DNA from: Algoriphagus limi
GTDB lineage: Bacteria; Bacteroidota; Bacteroidia; Cytophagales; Cyclobacteriaceae
Reading direction: 5' to 3'
NCBI RefSeq assembly: GCF_024919275.1
Contig: NZ_JANWGH010000002.1
Location: 558,001 to 622,000, forward strand
Length of the DNA: 64,000 nt
A program made the translations under genes and the position numbers. The first letter of the stretch is position 1; each line of letters begins with the position of its first letter. This document shows positions 35,586-43,839 of this stretch, piece by piece. The notes beneath the pieces were generated by a model. The model had not been told where the DNA came from. It saw nothing but the letters and a program-made list of their open reading frames with translations, and did no database searches.

Positions 35586-36776
35586 TTAAGCTTTTTGTAA
35601 TTCTGAAACAGCCAACCAAGCCATCAATCCAGCACCGATTTCAAGTGCATCTTCTTCAATGTCAAAGGTTGGTGTGTGAACCCCGGAAACAATTCCTTTT
35701 GCTTCGTTTCGAGTTCCTAATCGGTAAAAACATCCACTGATTTCCTGTGAGTAGTAAGCAAAATCCTCTGCAGCCATCCAAATATCCAAGTCGATTACAT
35801 TTTCTTCGCCCAGATATTCTTTCGCCGCGTCTGTTGCTCTAGCTGTCAATTCCGGATCATTTTGTAAGAATGGATATCCTTTTCGGATTTCGAAATCGAG
35901 TTTTCCTCCCATTCCTTCTACCAAGCCATGAGCTATTTGCTGCATTTTTTGATGGGCTGCGGCTCTCCAATCTTCATTGAGCGTACGGAAGGTTCCTTGA
36001 ATTTTAACCTCATTTGGAATCACATTGGTAGCACCCAAAGCTTCTACCCGTCCAAAAGAAAGCACCGAAGGGATTTTTGGACTTGCCGCCCGGCTGACTA
36101 CTTGCTGAAGAGCAACGATCAGATGCGAAGCAATCAAAACAGGATCGATTAGGGTTTCCGGCATAGCACCATGTCCGCCTTTTCCTTTGACCGTTAGGTA
36201 TAATTCGTCAGCACTTGCCATGTAAATTCCCTGTCGGAATCCTACCTTACCAGCAGGGATATATGGCATCACATGTTGTCCAATAATTCCAGATGGTCTG
36301 GGGTTTTCCAAAGCTCCATCACGAATCATAAAGGAAGCACCGCCTGGAGCAACTTCCTCTCCGGGCTGAAATAAAAGCTTAATTGTTCCTTCGAATTGAT
36401 CCCTTACCTCATGCAAAATCTTGGCGGCTCCCAATAAGGAGGCTGTATGGGCATCATGCCCACAAGCATGCATCACACCGGGGTTTTGAGATTTGTAGGG
36501 AACTTCGTTTGCCTCCACAATAGGAAGGGCGTCCATATCAGCTCGAAGAGCGATGATTTTTTTGGAAGGATTTCTCCCTTCAATCAATGCTGTCCAACCT
36601 GTATCTGCTTTGGATTCAAGATTTTGAATTCCTATTTGCTCCAGCTTTTCCTTGACGAATTTTGCTGTTTGAAACTCCTTGTAGGAAAGTTCAGGATTGG
36701 CATGAAGATGTCGCCGATTGGCAATAACCTCTTCTTTATATGCACTAGCGAGGGATTTAATTTTCTCCTTCAGCAT
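35586..36776 (-). CDS. M20-family amidohydrolase / peptidase
   Basis: 396 aa. Metal-site motifs HACGHDAHTASLLGAAKIL (about 101-119) and FQPGEEVAPGGASFMI, the dimerisation domain with GHGAMPETLIDPV and VLSFGRVEALGATNVIP, and the C-terminal metal ligand region WMAAEDFAYYSQEISG match the hippurate hydrolase/N-acyl-amino-acid amidohydrolase group. No signal peptide. The start overlaps the SPOR lipoprotein gene by 20 nt, suggesting an operon secA-lipoprotein-peptidase. Confidence 0.88.
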   Translation of the reverse strand: MLKEKIKSLASAYKEEVIANRRHLHANPELSYKEFQTAKFVKEKLEQIGIQNLESKADTGWTALIEGRNPSKKIIALRADMDALPIVEANEVPYKSQNPGVMHACGHDAHTASLLGAAKILHEVRDQFEGTIKLLFQPGEEVAPGGASFMIRDGALENPRPSGIIGQHVMPYIPAGKVGFRQGIYMASADELYLTVKGKGGHGAMPETLIDPVLIASHLIVALQQVVSRAASPKIPSVLSFGRVEALGATNVIPNEVKIQGTFRTLNEDWRAAAHQKMQQIAHGLVEGMGGKLDFEIRKGYPFLQNDPELTARATDAAKEYLGEENVIDLDIWMAAEDFAYYSQEISGCFYRLGTRNEAKGIVSGVHTPTFDIEEDALEIGAGLMAWLAVSELQKA

Positions 36777-37296
36777 TGTCTATTTGGCTTGGTAGGGTAA
36801 AATCTTTACGCTGAATTCGGTCTCTGATTATTCTTGCTGATGGAAAAACCGTTTTGATTTCATAGAGCACTTTCAATGCCTCCACTTTGTAACCGTATCT
36901 CCCCACTTTCAGCAAATAGCGAGGCTGCTCATATTGCATTTCAGCGCTAATTTCAGGAAAGGCCTCTACAAGTTCTTCTTGAGTTTTAAATGCTTCATCG
37001 CGATTGAGACCCGAATACACTAAAACCCTGAACCCATTAAAATAGGGCTCAGAAGTATTTTTTTCATACTGAACCCGAGCTAATGCCTCCAATTGTGTAT
37101 CAATTGCCCTAGCAGATTCCTCCGGTTGGATGGTAGGAAGGCTCTCCAATTGCTGTTCATAATCTGGATAATTCGGTAGGCTAGCAGTCAAATCCTCCTG
37201 GTAACCGGCAAAGCTTTCAGGGCCACTGACAACACTCTGGCCTGTTTTGCAGGAGAAAAAAAGAATTACTATTCCGAAAATCCAGCTTTTCCGCAT
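36757..37296 (-). CDS. SPOR-domain lipoprotein
   Basis: 179 aa. Lipoprotein signal MRKSWIFGIVILFFSCKTG (Cys16). The C-terminal 80 residues (GFRVLVYSGLNRDEAFKTQEELVEAFPEI...YLLKVGRYGYKVEALKVLYEIKTVFPSARIIRDRI) look like a SPOR repeat domain, which binds denuded peptidoglycan at division or sacculus remodelling sites. It lies 6 nt after secA and overlaps the M20 gene, so the three are probably co-transcribed. Confidence 0.75.
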   Translation of the reverse strand: MRKSWIFGIVILFFSCKTGQSVVSGPESFAGYQEDLTASLPNYPDYEQQLESLPTIQPEESARAIDTQLEALARVQYEKNTSEPYFNGFRVLVYSGLNRDEAFKTQEELVEAFPEISAEMQYEQPRYLLKVGRYGYKVEALKVLYEIKTVFPSARIIRDRIQRKDFTLPSQIDNAEGEN

Positions 37297-37302
37297 GGCT
37301 AT

Positions 37303-40300
37303 TTATTCAATGATTACACACTTACCTTCTTGAATATCCTGCTCAACACTTTTGAATTTGACGTCCTTCTTGGTCGTCCCGTCATTGTACTGAACAGATA
37401 TACGGTCATTTCTTCCGTAGGATTTTTCCGATTTCCGAGGAGCAACTACTTGTGGCGCAGGTCTTCCTGCAGAAGCAGCAGCGGCAGCAGCTCTATTAGC
37501 ACCTGGGTTCAACGTGCTTCCTGCTTCCTCTTTCGATGCATGAACTTTTGGTTCGGGAGCTCGCTGAGTTTGGGCTTGCTGAACCTGGGCAGGATCTTGT
37601 TTTGGCAATTCCGCTCTTGTCAAGAAGGAAATCATATCCTCATTCAATTTACCGATGAAGCGTTTGAACATTTCAAAAGCCTCGAATTTGTAGATCAAAA
37701 GCGGATCTTTTTGCTCATAGACAGCATTCTGAACAGACTGTTTCAAATCGTCCATGTCCCGAAGATGCTCCTTCCAGTTTTGGTCGATAATTGCCAAAGT
37801 AACACTCTTCTCCAAAGATCGAATCAGCTCATGACCTTCAGAGGAAAGCATTTTCTCCAAATTAACAACAACGCCGATTTGTTTGATGCCATCAGAAATT
37901 GGTACCATAATATCCTTCACTGTAGCACCTCGCTCATCCTGTACTCGCTGAAGCACAGGCAAGGCTGTCTGAATGATTCGCTGATTTTTCTCCTGATAGT
38001 TTTTAAATGCTGCCTCGTACAACTCTTGGGTTAATCTAGCCGCATCTTTGGATTTCAAATCATTTTCTGAAATCTGATAATCCAAACCTAGAGAGGTGAA
38101 AATATTCATTCGAAGATTTTCTGCATCATCGGTGGACTTAGCCATATCAATGATACTTTCGGCCACATCATACATGATGTTCAGAATATCCAACTCCAAT
38201 CGCTCACCTTTCAAGGCATTTCTTCGACGGCGATATACCACCTCCCGCTGGGAGTTCATGACATCATCGTATTCGAGAAGGCGCTTTCGGGTACCGAAGT
38301 TGTTTTCTTCTACTTTCTTCTGAGCACGTTCGATAGACTTTGTGATCATGCTGTGCTGAATCACTTCTCCTTCTTCCAAGCCCATTCGGTCCATCAATTT
38401 GGCAATGCGGTCCGAACCAAACAATCGCATCAAGGAATCTTCCAAAGAGACAAAGAATTGAGATGAACCCACATCTCCTTGACGACCGGAACGTCCACGA
38501 AGCTGACGGTCAACACGTCGTGATTCATGGCGCTCTGTACCAATAATTGCCAAACCACCGGCTGCTCTTGACTCTGGAGTCAACTTGATATCAGTTCCTC
38601 GACCCGCCATGTTGGTTGCAATCGTAACGGTACCAGGTTTTCCAGCCTCCGCGACAACTTCCGCTTCACGGGCATGTTGCTTAGCATTCAATACCTGATG
38701 AGGAATTTTCTTCAAGGTCAGCATTCGGCTCAATACCTCGGAGATTTCAACTGAAGTAGTACCCACCAAGACAGGTCTGCCTTGGGCTACCAATTCGTTG
38801 ATTTCATCCACTACGGCATTAAACTTCTCGCGAACCGTTTTATAAACCTTATCTTCTTTATCCTGACGTTGGATTGGTCTGTTGGTAGGAATAACTACCA
38901 CATCCAATTTGTAGATTTCCCAAAATTCTCCTGCTTCCGTTTCCGCTGTACCGGTCATACCGGCAAGCTTGTGATACATTCGGAAATAATTCTGAAGCGT
39001 GATGGTAGCATAAGTCTGTGTAGCGTCCTCGACTTTAACATTTTCCTTCGCTTCAATCGCTTGATGCAAGCCATCCGAATAACGACGGCCTTCCATGACA
39101 CGACCTGTCTGTTCGTCCACGATCTTGACCTTCCCATCAACGATGATGTATTCGGTGTCTCGCTCAAACATACAGTAAGCCTTCAAAAGCTGATTAACTG
39201 TATGGATTCGCTGAGCTTTGACGCTGTAATCTTTGATGACTTCCTCTTTTCGGATCAGTTTTTCCTTATCCTCAATAGACTCATCCTTTTCCAATTCCGC
39301 GATTACCATCCCGATATCCGGAAGGATGAAGAAATTCGGATCTTCGTTTTTAGCAGTCAAGGTTTCAATACCTCGGTCGGTAAGATCCACCACATTACTC
39401 TTTTCATCAATGGTGAAAAGCAGTGGCTCATCTGCCTCTGGCATATTTCGCTTATTATCCTGCAGATAAAAATTCTCTGTTTTTTGCAAGATTACTCGAA
39501 TACCTGGCTCGGAAAGGTATTTAATCAATGGCTTGTATTTGGGCATTCCCCGATAAGCTCGGAAAAGCGCCAAACCACCATCTTTTTCATTTCCCTCAGA
39601 AATTTGGCGCTTGGCGGTTGTCAAAAAGCCCTGAATTAATTTTCGCTGCTCATCTACAAGAGTAGCAACACGAGGTTTCATTTGGTCGAACTCATGAACA
39701 TCTCCTCGAGGAACAGGACCGGAAATAATCAACGGTGTCCTAGCATCATCAATCAAAACGGAGTCAACCTCATCCACCATAGCAAAGTGATGCTTGCCCT
39801 GAACCAAGTCAGACGCATCTCTTGCCATATTATCTCGGAGATAATCGAAGCCAAATTCATTATTGGTACCATAAACAATGTCACACTGATAAGCCTTTTT
39901 CCTTCCTTGGGAATTAGGCTGGTACTTATCGATACAATCCACAGAAAGACCGTGGAATTCAAAAAGTGGTGCATTCCATTCGGAGTCACGCTTTGCCAAG
40001 TAATCATTGACCGTAACGATGTGAACACCCCGACCCGCTAATGCATTCAAATAGGCTGGAAGCGTGGAAACCAAGGTTTTACCTTCACCAGTAGCCATCT
40101 CGGCAATTTTACCCTGATGCAAAACCATACCACCGATCAACTGCACATCGTAGTGGACCATGTCCCAGATTACCTCTGTACCGGCAGCCTCCCATCGATT
40201 GTGCCAAATGGCCTGCTCCCCGTCGATTTCAACATTGGGCTTGACAGCAGCAAGTTCCCTATCACGCAAATTGGCATTCACCACCAATTTTCCGTTTTCT

Positions 40301-40680
40301 TTGAATCTTCGGGCAGTTTCTTTTACCACTGCAAAAGCCTGAGGCATTACTTGGTCAAGAATTTCTTCAAGCGCCTTATCCCGATTCTTTTCAATTTCCT
40401 CGATTTGGGAGAAAATTTGATCCTTTTGGTGAATCGCATCCGCAGGCAATGATTCTACCTCGGCACGAAGAGAATCAATTTTCGCATCGAATTCCTTTAG
40501 ATATTCATTAACCTTGGATTTAATCTCCGAAGTCTGGGCCCGAAGTTCTTCATCACTCAGCTTGGCAAGACCGTCAAAAATCTGATTTATCTCCTTAACT
40601 CTCGGAAGTAATTCCTTTATATCTCGATCGGACTTAGTGCCGAAAACTTTTGCTATTCCTTTTGCAATAATATCTAACAT
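37303..40680 (-). CDS. secA: preprotein translocase ATPase SecA
   Basis: 1125 aa, much longer than the 901 aa E. coli protein, as usual in Bacteroidota. Walker A is ATGEGKT (196-202), Walker B MVDEVDSVLIDDARTPLIISGP, the second motor domain has VLVGTTSVEISEVLSRML and NMAGRGTDIKL, and the helical scaffold is present. The extra length includes an N-terminal linker insert and a long Ala/Pro/Gln-rich segment near the end (about 1050-1100). The Cys-rich zinc motif of the C-terminus is absent; the chain ends in GKCVIIE. It drives Sec-dependent export at the inner membrane. Confidence 0.95.
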   Translation of the reverse strand: MLDIIAKGIAKVFGTKSDRDIKELLPRVKEINQIFDGLAKLSDEELRAQTSEIKSKVNEYLKEFDAKIDSLRAEVESLPADAIHQKDQIFSQIEEIEKNRDKALEEILDQVMPQAFAVVKETARRFKENGKLVVNANLRDRELAAVKPNVEIDGEQAIWHNRWEAAGTEVIWDMVHYDVQLIGGMVLHQGKIAEMATGEGKTLVSTLPAYLNALAGRGVHIVTVNDYLAKRDSEWNAPLFEFHGLSVDCIDKYQPNSQGRKKAYQCDIVYGTNNEFGFDYLRDNMARDASDLVQGKHHFAMVDEVDSVLIDDARTPLIISGPVPRGDVHEFDQMKPRVATLVDEQRKLIQGFLTTAKRQISEGNEKDGGLALFRAYRGMPKYKPLIKYLSEPGIRVILQKTENFYLQDNKRNMPEADEPLLFTIDEKSNVVDLTDRGIETLTAKNEDPNFFILPDIGMVIAELEKDESIEDKEKLIRKEEVIKDYSVKAQRIHTVNQLLKAYCMFERDTEYIIVDGKVKIVDEQTGRVMEGRRYSDGLHQAIEAKENVKVEDATQTYATITLQNYFRMYHKLAGMTGTAETEAGEFWEIYKLDVVVIPTNRPIQRQDKEDKVYKTVREKFNAVVDEINELVAQGRPVLVGTTSVEISEVLSRMLTLKKIPHQVLNAKQHAREAEVVAEAGKPGTVTIATNMAGRGTDIKLTPESRAAGGLAIIGTERHESRRVDRQLRGRSGRQGDVGSSQFFVSLEDSLMRLFGSDRIAKLMDRMGLEEGEVIQHSMITKSIERAQKKVEENNFGTRKRLLEYDDVMNSQREVVYRRRRNALKGERLELDILNIMYDVAESIIDMAKSTDDAENLRMNIFTSLGLDYQISENDLKSKDAARLTQELYEAAFKNYQEKNQRIIQTALPVLQRVQDERGATVKDIMVPISDGIKQIGVVVNLEKMLSSEGHELIRSLEKSVTLAIIDQNWKEHLRDMDDLKQSVQNAVYEQKDPLLIYKFEAFEMFKRFIGKLNEDMISFLTRAELPKQDPAQVQQAQTQRAPEPKVHASKEEAGSTLNPGANRAAAAAASAGRPAPQVVAPRKSEKSYGRNDRISVQYNDGTTKKDVKFKSVEQDIQEGKCVIIE

Positions 40681-40776
40681 CTCTCTTTTCTTATGCTAAT
40701 TGCGGGCCTAAAATTAAGCCCTTTTTATTAGAATTGATAATCGTGTAAACTTACCTCGCAGGCAGTAATTCAAGCA

Positions 40777-41550
40777 TTAAATTTTGATCTCTCCCTGAAA
40801 AACCTGTTCGGCAGGGCCAATCAACCAAATATTATCAAAGCCTCCTTTTGGGCTATTTTGAAACCGAACGGATAAGTTTCCGCCAAGGGTTTGGATTTTA
40901 ACCTCTCCGGATTGCCTTTCCTGAGCAAATGCCAAAGCCGCTGCAGTTACACCTGTTCCACAGGAAAGCGTTTCATTTTCAACTCCCCGCTCGTAGGTAC
41001 GGACGAATATTTCCTTGTCAGAAATCGCTTTTACAAAGTTTACATTGGTGCCTGAAGGAGCATAATCTGCGTCATATCGGACCTTTTCCCCTTCTTTAAA
41101 AACGGGATAATTTTCTATTTCGGATACAAATCGAATATGATGGGGAGAGCCCGTATTGACAAAACAATCTGTGCCTTTGGCTTCGATTCCATCTACATTT
41201 CCCATTTTTAACTCCACCACATCTTCCTTGAGAACTGCATCATGGGCACCGTCTATTGCAAAAAAATGTGTCTCATTTTTAACTATGCCGAGGAATCCCG
41301 CAAAAGCAACTGCACAACGGGCACCATTTCCACACATACTTTGGCTTCCGTCAGCATTGTAATAGACCATTTCAAAATCAAAATCGGGATGGTTTCTTAT
41401 CACAATCAACCCATCCGAACCGATTCCGAATTTGCGGTCACAAAGCTGCTTGACCCAAGATATATCTTTCAAATCGAGTTTTTCTTCCCGATCATCAATC
41501 ATGACAAAATCATTTCCTGTGCCCTGATATTTATAAAACTGAATTTTCAT
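40777..41550 (-). CDS. dapF: diaminopimelate epimerase
   Basis: 257 aa from the ATG at 41550 (MKIQFYKYQGTGNDFVMIDD); the longer in-frame extension to 41592 adds poorly conserved residues. The two catalytic cysteines are in MCGNGARC (about 70-77) and ETLSCGTGVTAAALAF (about 205-220). The enzyme converts LL- to meso-diaminopimelate for peptidoglycan and lysine. It lies upstream of secA on the same strand with a 96-nt gap. Confidence 0.95.
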   Translation of the reverse strand: MKIQFYKYQGTGNDFVMIDDREEKLDLKDISWVKQLCDRKFGIGSDGLIVIRNHPDFDFEMVYYNADGSQSMCGNGARCAVAFAGFLGIVKNETHFFAIDGAHDAVLKEDVVELKMGNVDGIEAKGTDCFVNTGSPHHIRFVSEIENYPVFKEGEKVRYDADYAPSGTNVNFVKAISDKEIFVRTYERGVENETLSCGTGVTAAALAFAQERQSGEVKIQTLGGNLSVRFQNSPKGGFDNIWLIGPAEQVFQGEIKI

Positions 41551-41726
41551 TCTTTTTTGATTCTTTTCCCTGTGGTTCAAAAACTTCTCCAAGAGAGTCT
41601 TGAGCTAATAAACTTTAACAACTTGTCACAGTTTCAGACTATATGTCCGATTCGGATTCTAATTTCGACAGATAATCCTTAATTTCAGCAACTCAATTGC
41701 ATGATCAACCAAGAAATCTATTCCAT

Positions 41727-42485
41727 ATGGAAAATCTAAATTTCAACTTATCACGAAGAGCATTTTTGGCAAATAGCAGTAAAGCGGGTCTGGCTTTGAG
41801 TCTAGGCGGAACAGCCATTTTAAGTGCTTGCTCCGGTGAAGCAAAAGGAGATTCACAGGCCGTTTTGGCGACAAGTTTTACCCAAACTCCATTAAGTTTC
41901 GATTTTGCTGCATTGGAACCGCATATCGATGCTATGACGATGGAAATTCACTACACCAAACATGCTGCAGGCTATGCCAGAAACCTGGAAGCAGCAATTG
42001 GTGAGGAAAATGTAGATACGAATAAGCCTTTGGAGGATGTATTGGCTAATATCTCGAACTACTCCACCAAAATGCGAAACAATGGTGGCGGTCATTACAA
42101 CCATGAATTATTTTGGCAAGTGATGACTCCGGATGCAGCTGAAAGACCTGAAGGTGCGCTAGCTGATGCCATCAATGATTCTTTTGGAAGTTTTGAAGCA
42201 TTTGCCGAGCAATTTGAAACTGCAGCCAAAACCCGATTCGGTTCCGGCTGGGCCTGGTTAGTTGTTGGAGATGACAAAAAATTAGCGGTAGGCTCTACAC
42301 CCAACCAAGATAATCCATTGATGGACATTTCCGATTTTAAAGGAACTCCGCTTTTGGGTCTTGATGTATGGGAGCACGCATACTACCTACATTATCAAAA
42401 TCGTCGGGCAGACTATGTTTCTGCATTTTGGAATATTATCAACTGGAAAACTGTAGCTGAACGATTTGCTGCGGCCTCCAGGTAA
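41727..42485 (+). CDS. Tat-exported lipoprotein Fe/Mn superoxide dismutase
   Basis: 252 aa from the ATG at 41727; a TTG ten codons upstream is less likely. The N-terminus combines a twin-arginine signal ([18 protein letters not shown]) with a lipobox (ILSAC, Cys35), so the enzyme is predicted to be exported folded and lipid-anchored outside the cytoplasm. The SOD part has the metal ligands in [23 protein letters not shown] and [18 protein letters not shown], plus [10 protein letters not shown]. It should dismutate superoxide. Followed by a strong terminator. Confidence 0.9.
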   Translation: MENLNFNLSRRAFLANSSKAGLALSLGGTAILSACSGEAKGDSQAVLATSFTQTPLSFDFAALEPHIDAMTMEIHYTKHAAGYARNLEAAIGEENVDTNKPLEDVLANISNYSTKMRNNGGGHYNHELFWQVMTPDAAERPEGALADAINDSFGSFEAFAEQFETAAKTRFGSGWAWLVVGDDKKLAVGSTPNQDNPLMDISDFKGTPLLGLDVWEHAYYLHYQNRRADYVSAFWNIINWKTVAERFAAASR

Positions 42486-42505
42486 ACCAAAAGATATTTC
42501 GACTT

Positions 42506-42536
42506 AAAAAAGGCCGGATTTTCCGGTCTTTTTTGT
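42506..42536 (+). terminator. rho-independent terminator after the SOD gene
   Basis: The stem AAAAAAGGCCGGA/TCCGGTCTTTTTT (42506-42518 and 42522-42534) with a 3-nt loop and T tract lies 20 nt after the SOD stop. The A-rich 5' side makes it potentially bidirectional. Confidence 0.9.
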
Positions 42537-42569
42537 TTAATTCGATTTTCGAAAAAGAACACTAATTCC

Positions 42570-43037
42570 ATGCAAGATCCAAAATCCCTTACTTCTGTTG
42601 CTTTGTTTCATGAGACATTTAAACATCCTGTATTAAAGGAGCCAACCATTCCCTCCGATACACGGTGTAATCTTCGTGTTTCTCTTTTGGCAGAAGAACT
42701 GAGAGAATTGGAGGAAGCGATTGAGAATAAGGATTTGGTAGAAATCGCTGATGCACTTTGTGATTTGCAGTATGTCTTGTCCGGTGCGATTCTAGAATTT
42801 GGCTTAGGAGAAAAATTCAAAGCCCTTTTCGATGAGGTACAACGCTCTAATATGAGCAAAGCCTGCAAAACTGAAGAAGAAGCCAAAGCCACAGTAGCAC
42901 ATTACGAAGCCAAAGGCACTCCTTGTTTCTATGAAAAAGAAGGTGATTTGTACCTGGTCTTTCGGGAAGGTGATCACAAGACCTTAAAATCTGTCAACTA
43001 TTCTCCGGCCGATCTGAAAGGAATTATTGAAAAATAA
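42570..43037 (+). CDS. MazG-like nucleoside triphosphate pyrophosphohydrolase
   Basis: 155 aa. The all-alpha NTP-PPase signature is visible: LLAEELRELEEAIENKDLVEIADALCDLQYVL (about 40-71), giving the E-E-x-x-E and E-x-x-D metal-binding pattern. A less conserved C-terminal part (about 95-155, with VAHYEAKGTPCFYEKEGDLYLVFREGDHKTLKSV) follows. Such enzymes clean the nucleotide pool or resemble HisE-type dephosphorylation. The substrate is unknown. Followed by its own terminator. Confidence 0.82.
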   Translation: MQDPKSLTSVALFHETFKHPVLKEPTIPSDTRCNLRVSLLAEELRELEEAIENKDLVEIADALCDLQYVLSGAILEFGLGEKFKALFDEVQRSNMSKACKTEEEAKATVAHYEAKGTPCFYEKEGDLYLVFREGDHKTLKSVNYSPADLKGIIEK

Positions 43038-43060
43038 ATTCTGAGAACCCAAAAATCTTT

Positions 43061-43083
43061 AGCTCCTTATCGGAGCTTTTTTT
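43061..43083 (+). terminator. rho-independent terminator of the MazG-like gene
   Basis: Stem AGCTCC/GGAGCT (43061-43066 and 43072-43077) with a 5-nt loop and seven T. Confidence 0.8.
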
Positions 43084-43088
43084 AATAC

Positions 43089-43114
43089 AAAAAGCCCCTT
43101 GTTTCCACGAGGCT
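43089..43114 (-). terminator. duplicate copy of the tRNA-Leu terminator
   Basis: AGCCTCGTG-GAAA-CAAGGGGCT followed by five T on the minus strand. It differs from the copy at 43461-43486 by a single base, which weakens one stem pair. It lies downstream of the displaced tRNA-Leu 3' half. Confidence 0.75.
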
Positions 43115-43143
43115 ATTGGATTTATCTGCCATAGAATGGCAGG

Positions 43144-43204
43144 CCAGAGCGGGACTTGAACCTGTCTGACGCCAGGCAGGCCCGCACGTCCAAATGGACA
43201 CAAG
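43144..43204 (-). repeat. displaced 3' half of tRNA-Leu with a 20-bp palindromic insert
   Basis: The segment repeats the 3' half of the intact tRNA-Leu (43497-43534): from the 3' strand of the anticodon stem (CTTG) through variable loop and T arm to most of the acceptor, with one base missing near the acceptor. It is interrupted inside the T arm by exactly 20 bp (43161-43180, CCTGTCTGACGCCAGGCAGG), itself almost palindromic. It has no 5' half and cannot be a functional tRNA. Next to it lies the perfect hairpin CTGCCAT-AGA-ATGGCAG (43126-43142). Confidence 0.85.
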
Positions 43205-43223
43205 TTTCAAGTTATTAAGGACC

Positions 43224-43448
43224 TTAAAAAAACCTCTTTCCTGATGTTGTTTTTAAGCGCTTCTCCTCCTTTCTTGCCTCAATCCTTGTTGGTTTTTCAA
43301 CTTTATAAATGAGCTCAAAAGGACGATAGGGTTTCGTCGTTTTTTCATATCCAGAGTTATGACGATATAGCCTTAACTCAAGATCCTGAGTTATTCCAAC
43401 GTAAATGGAATTTCTGGATTTGCTCCTAATCGCATAAACAGTATACAT
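43224..43448 (-). CDS. GIY-YIG domain nuclease, lodged at tRNA-Leu
   Basis: 74 aa from the ATG at 43448. The same frame is open further upstream, but that part is simply tRNA-Leu translated (MVELVDTQDLKSC...). Motifs: YTVYAIRS...NSIYVGITQDLELRLYRHNSG (GIY-YIG core with the conserved Arg and the RHNSG block) and the catalytic Glu region EKPTRIEARKEEKRLK. Small single-domain proteins of this type are abundant in Bacteroidota. The gene sits between the intact tRNA-Leu plus terminator and a displaced tRNA-Leu 3' half plus second terminator, which looks like an inserted unit. Function beyond nuclease fold is unknown. Confidence 0.8.
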   Translation of the reverse strand: MYTVYAIRSKSRNSIYVGITQDLELRLYRHNSGYEKTTKPYRPFELIYKVEKPTRIEARKEEKRLKTTSGKRFF

Positions 43449-43460
43449 ACCTAAAAATGC

Positions 43461-43486
43461 AAAAAGCCCCGTGTTTCCACGAGGCT
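43461..43486 (-). terminator. rho-independent terminator of tRNA-Leu
   Basis: AGCCTCGTG-GAAA-CACGGGGCT followed by five T on the minus strand, directly after the tRNA-Leu 3' end. A near-identical copy exists at 43089-43114. Confidence 0.88.
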
Positions 43487-43490
43487 TCTG

Positions 43491-43574
43491 TACCAGGAGC
43501 GGGACTTGAACCCGCACGTCCAAATGGACACAAGATTTTAAGTCTTGCGTGTCTACCAATTCCACCATCCCGGC
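43491..43574 (-). tRNA. tRNA-Leu (UAA)
   Basis: 84 nt. Acceptor GCCGGGA pairs with TCCTGGT (two G-U pairs), D arm GGTGGAATTGGTAGAC, anticodon stem-loop CAAGA-CTTAAAA-TCTTG with anticodon UAA, long variable arm TGTCCATTTGGACG and T arm GCGGGTTCAAGTCCCGC. The CCA end is not encoded. It lies 67 nt downstream of tRNA-Gly on the same strand. Confidence 0.95.
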
Positions 43575-43611
43575 TTCACTAAGGAGACCTTAGCTACTTA
43601 TGACTTAAAAC

Positions 43612-43635
43612 AACAAAGCCCTTTTTCAAGGGCTT
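43612..43635 (-). terminator. hairpin after tRNA-Gly
   Basis: Stem AAGCCCTT/AAGGGCTT (43616-43623 and 43628-43635) with a 4-nt loop, followed on the minus strand by a short T-rich tail (TTGTTG). It may terminate or act as a processing structure between the two tRNAs. Confidence 0.6.
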
Positions 43636-43641
43636 GATCAG

Positions 43642-43714
43642 AGCGAGAGACGAGATTCGAACTCGCGACCCCAACCTTGGCAAGGTTGTGCTCTACCAAC
43701 TGAGCTACTCTCGC
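43642..43714 (-). tRNA. tRNA-Gly (GCC)
   Basis: 73 nt. Acceptor GCGAGAG/CTCTCGC with discriminator U, D arm GTAGCTCAGTTGGTAGAGC, anticodon loop TTGCCAA with anticodon GCC, T arm GCGAGTTCGAATCTCGT. CCA is not encoded. Upstream of tRNA-Leu on the same strand. Confidence 0.95.
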
Positions 43715-43839
43715 TTATTTCTAACCCGATTCGTCCAATCGAGCCGTTTGTGGATGCAAAGGTACGGCTACTTGGGATTTTTACAATATTTCAATCAGGA
43801 AATTTTTTTAAATTTTCTTTCTGATTGAAAATTAGAGGC

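Noticed and set aside
37330..39639. Long plus-strand open frames (234 and 285 codons) opposite secA
   Set aside because: They are antisense to a highly conserved gene and lack family motifs or start signals; they are shadows of secA codon usage.
40704..40725. Hairpin GGGCCTAAAATTAAGCCC plus T tract before secA
   Set aside because: It reads as a terminator only on the plus strand, where no gene precedes it, and one stem pair is mismatched.
42530..42541. TTTTTTGTTTAAT resembling a crt half-site
   Set aside because: It is part of the T tract of the SOD terminator and has no partner half-site.
43449..43568. N-terminal extension of the GIY-YIG frame (MVELVDTQDLKSC...)
   Set aside because: It is the translation of tRNA-Leu; the real protein begins at the ATG at 43448.
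43634..43828. Open frame of 64 codons on the plus strand
   Set aside because: It runs antisense through tRNA-Gly and has no protein-like features.
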